Positions 5,952-12,420 of a DNA stretch of 13,457 bases are shown here, piece after piece. A model generated the notes under the pieces. It saw nothing but the letters and a program-made list of their open reading frames with translations. It did no database searches and was not told the origin of the DNA. A program made the position numbers and the translations under genes. Source of the stretch: DATARN01 sp036264135. GTDB lineage: Bacteria; Actinomycetota; Acidimicrobiia; Acidimicrobiales; Palsa-688. Location: NCBI GenBank assembly GCA_036264135.1, contig DATARN010000239.1, positions 1-13,457 of the forward strand. The letters are read 5' to 3'. Every line of letters starts with the position of its first letter. Positions within the stretch are counted from its first letter, which is position 1.

Positions 5952-8900
5952 TTATAGGCCGAGGTCTGGGCCTCGGTCGTGGTTTCGGCTTCGGCTTCGG
6001 TCGACGCTTCGGTCGACGCTTCGGTCGACGCTTCGGTCGAGGGTTCGGTCGATCGAGAGCTGGAACTGGCGAGTGGCCGTCACGAGCCGCTGCTCGCCCA
6101 TCCGGCGCTCAAGATCCGCATCTCGCTGCTGGGCCGTTGGGGGTACCGCGGCGACCAGGTCCCGGCCGGCCCCGAGGTCGAGCGGCTGGTCGGGAAGGGT
6201 CCAGCGATCACGATGGACCTCGATGGCCTCGGCGGCCCTTCGCCACTCCGCCCGGGCGGCGCCGCCCGCCGGCGGGGGAGACCCGATGAGCGACTGCACG
6301 GCGACCGTCGGCCGCAGTTCGGCGGCGCGCCCCAGGGCCGCCTCCCGCCAGGAGATGGCGTCGGACAACTCGGCCCACGACCGCAACCCGTTGCCGTTGG
6401 CGGCGAGCCAGTCTCGGCGCTCGCCCAGGGCCTGGTCGAGGACGACTCGCCGGCGGTCCAGTCCGGCCAGCGAGGACGCCTGGCCGGGCCGGCCGGGAAC
6501 GGCGGCCAGCCACGCCCGCTCCTCCTCCAGCCGGCGGATGGCGGGGCGGGGATCGGGCGGGGCCTGGGCGGCCAGCCGCTCCGCGACCTGTGCTCGCTCG
6601 GCAACCAGTTGCGACAAGGGGCGGCCGACGGCCAGGCGCGGCCGATGGTCGTGAGACGAGGCCGACAGGGGGTCGTCGCCGGCCGCCTCGGCAACGAGGG
6701 CCGCGACCGGCCCCGGATCCGCACGACCGAGCGCCGCCGGCGGCAACGGTTGCGACATGACGGCGTAGATCCGGTCAGGATGCAGCCGGGGAACCAGCGT
6801 CTCGACGTCACCGAGACTGAGGACGGCCCCGTCGTGACCATGGCGGAGATACGCGGGCGTGGTGGCGTACCCGTGGGCCAAGGCGGGAGGCGCCCTGGTC
6901 GCCGCCACGACGACAGGGTCCTCCCGATCCCGCCACTGCACCGTGACAGCCCGACCCTCCGGATCCACCGCGCTGACTCGCCCGACCCCGCCCGCGGCCA
7001 CGCCGAGCCGGCCGTCGCGGCGGAGGGCGACGACCTCGTCGCCGGCCTGAAAGGGCCGCCCGCCGATCTCCACCGTGGGGCCGCCCAGGGTGCCCGAAGC
7101 CGTCAGCGCAGCCCGGGCCCGGGTGTTGAGCACGCCCACTTCCTCCCGGCCGAGGGCGACCATCCGTGGGCGGCCGCCGGCGGCCCGCAGCCGCATCCAG
7201 TCGCTGACGAGGCGGTCGACCGCCGCCGGCGCCGATGGTGCGACCGTCACCGTGGCATCCCGCCCCCCCTGTACCACCGGCCCGCTGACCGCAGCCACTG
7301 ACCCGTTGCCCTCCGGGCCTCCATGCGGGAGCGAGAGCGTGGGCGCCCCGGCGTCGAGCACGGGAAGCTTCCCGCGGAGGGCGGCCATGGCGGGGCTTTC
7401 CGGTTGCCGGCGCCGGCTCTCCGATCCGCCGTCCAGCAGCACCACTTTGGCCTGGCGGACGGCGGCATCGGAGACCACCTTGTGGAGATCGGCGGTCGGC
7501 CAGTGATCGGCGCCGTCGACGAGGACGACGTTGGCTCGTCCCGGCAGCGGCGAGGCAGGGGAAAAGGGTTGACCGTCGATCCCGGTCAGGGCTCGCCAGC
7601 GTTCCTGGGCGCGGTCAGTTCGGGCCACCAGGGCGACCCGGTAGCCGCCGGCTTCCCACCGGCCGCGGGCCGCGTCCAGGACCTCGGCCTGGCTGAGGAA
7701 GGGGCCGCGCAGCATGGTGATCGGCGCCCCGCCGCCGGTCAGCCGGGCCACGGCGCGCTCGGCCTCCGGTCGCAAGCCGCCGGGCATCGGGGTGTCGGGC
7801 CCGACCCTGGCGACGGCCCGCCCCTCCGGTCCGTACCCGGTGGCCAAGGGCTCGGCCGCACCCACGATGCGAGCTTCCATCTGGCGGAGCTGCGGCGTCG
7901 TCCAGGTCCCGGGCGCGACGGTGACCGCCCGTTGCAGGAACCGGTCGGCGGACGCCTCCAGCTCCGGCGCCGGGGCGCCCTGGACCGACAGGACGGCCAC
8001 CGCCCGCACGGCGTCGGCCCGGCCGAAGCGCGAGTGCTGGGCCGTCAAGTAGTCGGATATGGCCTGCTCGCTCGGCGGCTCCGGCTCGGGCTGCCGTGCC
8101 GGCCGGGCCGGCGTCCTGCCGAGGGCCTGGGACTGTGGCGCCGGCGTGGCCGGCGTCCGCGTCAGGGCCTGGGCGATCAACCGGCCGGCGGCGGCCCGGT
8201 CGAATCCCGTCGCCGCCACGCGGACCCGCCACGGTTCCTCGGCTGCGACCGGTTCCCGTCGGGTCACGCCCGCCACCGTCGCCTTGGCCCGCGCACCGTC
8301 GGACAATCCCGCCGCCAACTCCTCGGCAACCTGGCGGTGCCGCAGCGAGGCGGCGTCGATGGCGGCCCGGGGAACACCCCGGAGGTCGCCCAAGCCGGAC
8401 GCCCGCACCATCCAGCCGAAATGCAGGCCCTGCTCCGGCAGGTGGAAGCGCAGTGTCGCCTGATAGATGGCGCTGGCGGCCCGGGCATGGCGAAAAAGGG
8501 ACCGGCTGTCAAGCGCCGACCATCTGCCGTCACCGCCGCGGACGAGGTTGGCCACGACCACGTGGTGGTGGAGGTGGGGGTCGCCCGCCCCGCTCTGGTG
8601 GTGCGGGAAGGCGGCGGCGACCAGACCGCTCGTGGCGACCCGAACGTCGGACCGCCGCGTCCAGGCGGCATTTCGCTCCAGGTAGCCGAGGGTCGAGCGA
8701 ACCGCCTGCTCGTGGGCCTGAGCGAAATGGCCCGCGGCCACCGGATCGGCCATGGCGGCCAGGAGGGACACCGACTTGGGGGCCGCCAGGATCAGGTCGA
8801 AGCCGCTCCGCCGGTTGCGGGGCATGCGGGCGAGCAACGTCTCGCCTCCCGGCCGGCGTCCCGCCAGCACGTCGTACAGGGCGGCGTCGGGCACGGGCCC

Positions 8901-9005
8901 CGCCAAGCCGAGGTCGGCGGCGCCCCCGCCGACCCACCAGCCGGCGACCGGTCCCTCGAGGTAGTAGCGCGCCTGGCCGCTACTGATCGGGCGCACCACC
9001 AGCAC
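5952..9005 (-). CDS. mobF: MobF-family conjugative relaxase with motif-less helicase-like half
   Basis: This 1017-residue TrwC/TraI-type relaxase would cut one DNA strand at the transfer origin and stay bound to the 5' end during conjugation. The relaxase domain (1 to about 260) has the catalytic tyrosine pair Y14-Y15, GFDLILAAPKSVS (68-80) and the metal triad H135, H146, H148 in PHHQSGAGDPHLHHH, with the 11 and 13 residue spacing seen in TrwC. Residues about 415-755 align by eye with the SF1 helicase half, but Walker A is replaced by LRGPFLSQAEV (432-442), Walker B by VVLVDGADH (493-501), and the late motif after HGYATT (711-716) is unrecognisable, so ATPase and helicase activity are doubtful. 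The C-terminus is charged and ends in VDRS tetrapeptide repeats. The start is GTG 9005, giving the expected short lead to the tyrosines; GTGs at 8999 and 8996 are alternatives. It is divergent from the transfer operon. Confidence 0.92.
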   Translation of the reverse strand: MLVVRPISSGQARYYLEGPVAGWWVGGGAADLGLAGPVPDAALYDVLAGRRPGGETLLARMPRNRRSGFDLILAAPKSVSLLAAMADPVAAGHFAQAHEQAVRSTLGYLERNAAWTRRSDVRVATSGLVAAAFPHHQSGAGDPHLHHHVVVANLVRGGDGRWSALDSRSLFRHARAASAIYQATLRFHLPEQGLHFGWMVRASGLGDLRGVPRAAIDAASLRHRQVAEELAAGLSDGARAKATVAGVTRREPVAAEEPWRVRVAATGFDRAAAGRLIAQALTRTPATPAPQSQALGRTPARPARQPEPEPPSEQAISDYLTAQHSRFGRADAVRAVAVLSVQGAPAPELEASADRFLQRAVTVAPGTWTTPQLRQMEARIVGAAEPLATGYGPEGRAVARVGPDTPMPGGLRPEAERAVARLTGGGAPITMLRGPFLSQAEVLDAARGRWEAGGYRVALVARTDRAQERWRALTGIDGQPFSPASPLPGRANVVLVDGADHWPTADLHKVVSDAAVRQAKVVLLDGGSESRRRQPESPAMAALRGKLPVLDAGAPTLSLPHGGPEGNGSVAAVSGPVVQGGRDATVTVAPSAPAAVDRLVSDWMRLRAAGGRPRMVALGREEVGVLNTRARAALTASGTLGGPTVEIGGRPFQAGDEVVALRRDGRLGVAAGGVGRVSAVDPEGRAVTVQWRDREDPVVVAATRAPPALAHGYATTPAYLRHGHDGAVLSLGDVETLVPRLHPDRIYAVMSQPLPPAALGRADPGPVAALVAEAAGDDPLSASSHDHRPRLAVGRPLSQLVAERAQVAERLAAQAPPDPRPAIRRLEEERAWLAAVPGRPGQASSLAGLDRRRVVLDQALGERRDWLAANGNGLRSWAELSDAISWREAALGRAAELRPTVAVQSLIGSPPPAGGAARAEWRRAAEAIEVHRDRWTLPDQPLDLGAGRDLVAAVPPTAQQRDADLERRMGEQRLVTATRQFQLSIDRTLDRSVDRSVDRSVDRSRSRNHDRGPDLGL
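5996..6055. repeat. Tandem 12-bp repeat, five units, in the relaxase C-terminus
   Basis: The unit TTCGGTCGACGC occurs three times perfectly (5996, 6008, 6020), followed by two variants (6032 with GAGGG, 6044 with GATCG). Twelve bases keep the frame, so it encodes a VDRS tetrapeptide repeat near the end of the relaxase. The unit contains GTCGAC, itself a palindrome. Slippage at such a tract would change tail length without a frameshift. Confidence 0.88.
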
Positions 9006-9123
9006 GTCGTCACCAGGCCTCGACCATCGGCACGAAAAAGTACTAGCACAGCATGAAAAGATATGAAAGACTCAGGACGACCTTTCGTTGCCGTGCGGCG
9101 CCCCGAGCGCCAAGGAGGAAGCA
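9006..9123. promoter_or_regulatory. AT-rich divergent spacer: promoters and possible oriT of the transfer module
   Basis: This spacer lies between the divergent relaxase and the plus-strand transfer operon. Bases 9030-9070 are strikingly AT-rich for this DNA. They hold three same-direction copies of an A(C/T)GAAA(A)(A)G word at 9032, 9053 and 9063 (spacings 21 and 10 bp) and one inverted copy at 9082-9088. The last two form a 7-bp stem with one wobble pair and a 12-base loop (9063-9069 with 9082-9088). Promoters for both directions must lie here, but no consensus pair is clear. Proximity to the relaxase gene makes it a candidate transfer origin or operator; this is inference. Confidence 0.45.
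9112..9118 (+). promoter_or_regulatory. Strong ribosome binding site AAGGAGG
   Basis: AAGGAGG lies 5 bases before ATG 9124 and fixes the start of the DUF6112-like gene there rather than at the in-frame ATG at 9088. It is the strongest Shine-Dalgarno sequence in the transfer operon and fits a highly translated first gene. Confidence 0.8.
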
Positions 9124-9423
9124 ATGGTTTTGACGAGCCTGCTGATGGCCGATGTCGGCGTCAGCCCCAACATCAACAACCTCCCGGGGGGCCCGGTGGT
9201 CCAGTCGCTCACCGACGGTCTGGCTGGGTGGGCCCTCATCGCCGCCGTCCTCGGGATGGTGATCGGTGCCGTCGCCTGGGCGTTCGGCCAGCACTCGCAG
9301 AACTACCAGCAGGCCTACACCGGGCGGAAGGGCGTGATCATCTCGGGCGCCGCGGCCCTGTTGATCGGCGCGGCGCCCCACGTGGTCAACTTCTTCAGCA
9401 ACCTCGGCAACACGGTCCATTGA
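9124..9423 (+). CDS. DUF6112-like small membrane protein of conjugative system
   Basis: The protein has 99 residues with two hydrophobic helices (about 34-54 and 70-88) separated by a short polar loop (GQHSQNYQQAYTGRKG). The layout and the NNLPG...WAFG...GRKG...AAPHVVNFFSNLG pattern resemble DUF6112 proteins, which precede the TrbL/VirB6-like and SCO6880-like genes in actinobacterial transfer clusters. Size, two-helix form and position recall the VirB2/TrbC pilin group, but the family has no proven role, so a pilin-like function is inference. The start is ATG 9124 with AAGGAGG 5 bases upstream. It is the first gene of the plus-strand operon, 86 bp before the preferred start of the VirB6-like gene. 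Confidence 0.85.
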   Translation: MVLTSLLMADVGVSPNINNLPGGPVVQSLTDGLAGWALIAAVLGMVIGAVAWAFGQHSQNYQQAYTGRKGVIISGAAALLIGAAPHVVNFFSNLGNTVH

Positions 9424-9459
9424 GACGCCCGCCCGGCCGCCGGCTGACGCCGGAAACTG

Positions 9460-9532
9460 TGAGCCCTCAGCGTTCTCGGAACCGTCACGACCATATGTGG
9501 TCGGAAAGGATGCCGAGAACCACGAGCGCTCA
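9460..9532. repeat. Nested inverted repeat enclosing the start of the VirB6-like gene
   Basis: The outer arms 9460-9479 and 9513-9532 are complementary at 16 of 20 positions, including a perfect 8-bp block (GTTCTCGG 9472-9479 with CCGAGAAC 9513-9520). In the 33-base interval sits a second hairpin: CGACCA (9488-9493), loop TATG, TGGTCG (9498-9503). One candidate start codon (ATG 9495) is in the inner loop, and the other (ATG 9510) lies between the inner stem and the outer arm. In RNA this would hide the translation start. In DNA it could be a protein-binding site. No T-run follows, so it is not a plain terminator. Confidence 0.75.
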
Positions 9533-10928
9533 CAGAACGCTCCTGGTCCGACCGCTGGTTGCCCTCCTTCTCGTGGCGGTCGTCGTCGCGGTAGGCGCCG
9601 AGCGCGCCGCCGCCGCCGTCCCGCCGCCGGCGGGGGTGCCCGCCGTGTCGCCGGCGGCGGTGGCTGCTGTCCCCCCGGCCGGGATGGCCGCCGCCGTCAT
9701 GCCGCCGTTGCGACCAACGTCGGGACCGGGCACCATCCAGGTCGGTGGCGGCATCCCCATCCCGTGCCTGCCGGCACTCGGGTGCAATCCGTTGGCCGGC
9801 GCCGGAGCCGATGTGGCCAGCGCCATGGCCGGCGCCGTGTTCCAGGCGTTCGCCACCTTCGTCGCCGACGGGGTCAAAGCGGTGCTGCAACAAGTGTCGG
9901 TTGCCATCACCAAGACGACCGAGGTCAAGCTCGACCGGCAGTGGTTCCAGGACCATCTTGGCGTCATGCGCAGCCTGGCCATCGTCGTCCTGCTGCCGCT
10001 CATGCTCGTCGGCCTGATAAGCGCCGTCATCCACCGCGACGCCGGCCAACTGGCCCGCGCCGGCGGCGTCTATGTCCCCATTGCCATCGCCGGCGGCGCC
10101 GCCGCGGTCGGGCTGACAGACATGGCGATCAGGCTGACCGACGGCGTGACGTCCGCGGTGACCGGCGACATGGCCGGGAGCGTCAGTCGGGCCATGTCGG
10201 CCCTGACCGACGCCGTCTCGGCGCTCACCACGCCGCTCAGTCCCGGCGCCGGGGCCTTCCTCGGTCTCATCGTGATGCTCGTCCTGATGGCCGGGGCCCT
10301 CATCGTCTGGATCGAGCTGCTGTTGCGCACCAGCGCCATCTACGTGGTGGTGCTGTTCCTGCCGGTTGCCCTGAGCGGGCTGGTGTGGAAGGGCACGGTC
10401 GCCTGGACCCGCCGGATGGTCGAAGTCCTGGTCGCCCTGATCCTCAGCAAGTTCGTGATCGTCGTGGTGATCGACCTGGCGGCGAGCATGATCACCGCCG
10501 GCGACGGACCGGGGACGATCCTGCAGGGCGCCACGCTGCTGCTCCTGGCGGCGTGCGCCCCCTTCGCCCTCCTCCGGCTTGTCCCGCTGGCCGAGGCCGG
10601 TGTCATCGCCCATTTCGAGCGGATGGAACGCCGGCCGATGGCGGCGGCCAGCCACGCGTCCCAGACCGCCGTCCGTACGGCCATGGGTGCCATCGACCTC
10701 GCCGCTTCCGGCCAGGCGCTGGCCCAGAACGGCGCGGCGGCACCCTCCAAGGCCATGCCGGACGCCGACGGGGGCCAACTCAACAACATCCAACCGCCGC
10801 CCGGTTGGTCCCCGCGCCCCGATGCCCCGGACACTTCCGGAGCTGGCCCGTCGGTGCCGGTGCCGGTGACGGTGGGCGCCGCCGCCGGACCCGACCATTC
10901 CCTGCGGGACGGCGACGTTGGCGCCTGA
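9510..10928 (+). CDS. TrbL/VirB6-like conjugal transfer membrane protein
   Basis: From ATG 9510 it is 472 residues. A signal-peptide-like N-terminus (hydrophobic 17-30, then AERAAAA) is followed by a Pro/Ala-rich linker (38-75) and a CLPALGC pair (C86, C92). A polytopic core has hydrophobic segments at about 154-174, 186-206, 248-272, 275-294, 303-328 and 340-358. The segment WIELLLRTSAIYVVVLFLPVALSGLVW with a following WTRRMVEVLVALILSKFV is typical of actinobacterial TrbL-type proteins, which by VirB6 analogy form the inner-membrane channel of the type IV secretion apparatus. The tail (375-472) is Pro/Ala/Gly-rich and probably cytoplasmic. ATG 9495 is an equally possible start and GTG 9459 is less likely; the ribosome site is weak (GGA 9503-9505) and buried in the nested inverted repeat. 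The stop overlaps the start of the SCO6880-like gene by 11 bases. Confidence 0.88.
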   Translation: MPRTTSAHRTLLVRPLVALLLVAVVVAVGAERAAAAVPPPAGVPAVSPAAVAAVPPAGMAAAVMPPLRPTSGPGTIQVGGGIPIPCLPALGCNPLAGAGADVASAMAGAVFQAFATFVADGVKAVLQQVSVAITKTTEVKLDRQWFQDHLGVMRSLAIVVLLPLMLVGLISAVIHRDAGQLARAGGVYVPIAIAGGAAAVGLTDMAIRLTDGVTSAVTGDMAGSVSRAMSALTDAVSALTTPLSPGAGAFLGLIVMLVLMAGALIVWIELLLRTSAIYVVVLFLPVALSGLVWKGTVAWTRRMVEVLVALILSKFVIVVVIDLAASMITAGDGPGTILQGATLLLLAACAPFALLRLVPLAEAGVIAHFERMERRPMAAASHASQTAVRTAMGAIDLAASGQALAQNGAAAPSKAMPDADGGQLNNIQPPPGWSPRPDAPDTSGAGPSVPVPVTVGAAAGPDHSLRDGDVGA

Positions 10929-12420
10929 GTCGGGCCGGTACCGGTTTCCGCCCCTGGAGCGCAGGGGCCTGATCGCCGGCATCACCGGGACCCAGCTCGT
11001 GGTGGCGGCCACCGGCGCCACGCTGGCCCTGGTCGTGGGTCGCGTCGTTCCCAGCCCGGCCGGCCCCTTCCTGGCCGTCTCCACAGTCGCGGCGACCGGC
11101 GCGGCCACCTGTTGGAACCTTGCGGGTCGGACACCAGGTGGCTGGCTGCCGCTCGTGGTGGCCTGGCTGCGCCGGCGGCTCGGCCAGCCCATCCTGGCCG
11201 ACGTGCCCCTCGTCGGTACGACGACCGCCGGACCCTCGCGCGCCGCCCCCCCGCCGGCCCTGCTCGGCGTGGGCATCTGGGCGGCACCGGAGGTACCCGG
11301 CTCGCCGCCAATGGGGGTGGTGCACGACATCAAGTCGGGTACCGTCGCCGCGCTGGTCGCGGTGCGAGGACGGTCGTTCTCGCTGCTGGATCCCACCGAG
11401 AAGCAGCGGCGCCTTGATGCCTGGGGCGCCGTTCTGGCCGGGTTGTGCCGGGACGGCAGCCCCATTCACCGGATCCAATGGCTCGAGCGGGCCATGCCCG
11501 GCGACGTCGACGGTCTGCGCCGGTACCTCGACGACGCCGGGCGGCCAAGTGCGACCCCCGAGGGCCGGCGGGCGCGGGACAGCTACGCCGATCTGATCGG
11601 CGCCGCCGGGCCGGTCGGGCAGTCCCATTCCACGTTGCTGGTCGTCGCCGTCCACCTCCGCCGGGCGGCCCGGGCGGCCCGGGGCCTGGGGCGGGGTCGC
11701 GCCGCGGCGTGTGCCGTCCTTCGTCGTGAGCTGCGCCTCCTGCACGGCCAGCTCCGCAACGCGGACCTGGTTGTCGATCGCGTCCTTTCGCCCGATGAGG
11801 TCACCGCCGCCTTTCAGATCGCAGTGGATCCCGGCGTCTCGCCGGGGACGGCACCAAACGATCATCGGGGCGGAGGTCTCCTCCCGGCCGAGCGGCCGCC
11901 GGCCGGCAACGCCTGGCCGCTGGCGTCCCACGAGGCGTGGGCGCAGTGGCGGGCCGATGGCTCGTGGCACATCACGTACTGGATTGCCGACTGGCCCCGT
12001 ATCGAAGTGGGCCCCGACTTCCTCAGCCCCCTCCTTCTCGCCGCCACTGGTTACCGGGCGGTCTCCGTGGTCATGGCGCCCGTCCCGCCGGCCCGGGCGG
12101 CGCGCGAGGTGGAGGCGGCCCGCACCGCCGACATGGCCGACGAGCAGCTCCGCCGCAAAGCGGGATTTCTGACGACGGCCCGGCGCCAGCGCGAGGCCGA
12201 AGGCGTCATCCGCCGAGAGGCGGAACTGGCAGACGGCCACGCCGAATACCGCTTCTCGGGCTATGTCACGGTGAGCGCCGCCACCGAGGCCGAACTCGAC
12301 GTCGTCCGGGCCGAGGTCGAGCAGGCCGCCCGCCAGTCAAACCTGGAGCTGCGGCGCCTGTACGGCCAGCAGGCCGAGGCCTTCACCTGGACGCTTCCCT
12401 TGGGCCGGGGCCTTCGGTAG
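10918..12420 (+). CDS. SCO6880-like membrane-anchored transfer protein
   Basis: The protein has 500 residues. The YRFPPLERRGLIAGITGTQL opening, two close hydrophobic helices (about 19-40 and 45-66), a long soluble region and an ending RRLYGQQAEAFTWTLPLGRGLR match the SCO6880 family of actinobacterial conjugation clusters. No Walker A or B motif is present, so it is not itself an ATPase. By position, and by having a PrgI-like two-helix anchor plus a soluble domain just before a VirB4-like ATPase, it probably supplies the membrane anchor and N-terminal domain that VirB4 carries in one chain elsewhere. The start is TTG 10918, with GGGA 8 bases upstream, and similarity begins a few residues later. 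It overlaps the previous gene by 11 bases and the next by one (TAGTG), so translation is probably coupled. Confidence 0.88.
   Translation: MAPESGRYRFPPLERRGLIAGITGTQLVVAATGATLALVVGRVVPSPAGPFLAVSTVAATGAATCWNLAGRTPGGWLPLVVAWLRRRLGQPILADVPLVGTTTAGPSRAAPPPALLGVGIWAAPEVPGSPPMGVVHDIKSGTVAALVAVRGRSFSLLDPTEKQRRLDAWGAVLAGLCRDGSPIHRIQWLERAMPGDVDGLRRYLDDAGRPSATPEGRRARDSYADLIGAAGPVGQSHSTLLVVAVHLRRAARAARGLGRGRAAACAVLRRELRLLHGQLRNADLVVDRVLSPDEVTAAFQIAVDPGVSPGTAPNDHRGGGLLPAERPPAGNAWPLASHEAWAQWRADGSWHITYWIADWPRIEVGPDFLSPLLLAATGYRAVSVVMAPVPPARAAREVEAARTADMADEQLRRKAGFLTTARRQREAEGVIRREAELADGHAEYRFSGYVTVSAATEAELDVVRAEVEQAARQSNLELRRLYGQQAEAFTWTLPLGRGLR

Noticed and set aside
4865..6289. Plus-strand frame with a GFGRRFGRR repeat, resembling an RGG or antimicrobial-like tract
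   Set aside because: The repeat is the complement of the VDRS-coding 12-bp repeat of the relaxase; the rest is a shadow of the flippase-like gene.
7323..9056. 577-residue plus-strand frame opposite the relaxase
   Set aside because: It is antisense to well-conserved relaxase motifs; low-complexity Gly/Arg/Pro content typical of GC-rich shadow frames.
9063..9458. Long N-terminal extension of the VirB6-like protein
   Set aside because: It overlaps the DUF6112-like gene in another frame, and its residues are an Arg/Gly/Pro-rich shadow. A signal-peptide-like start lies near 9495-9510.
9315..11465. 716-residue minus-strand frame
   Set aside because: It is a complementary-strand shadow of the VirB6-like and SCO6880-like genes; composition is Arg/His/Gln/Gly-rich with no domain.
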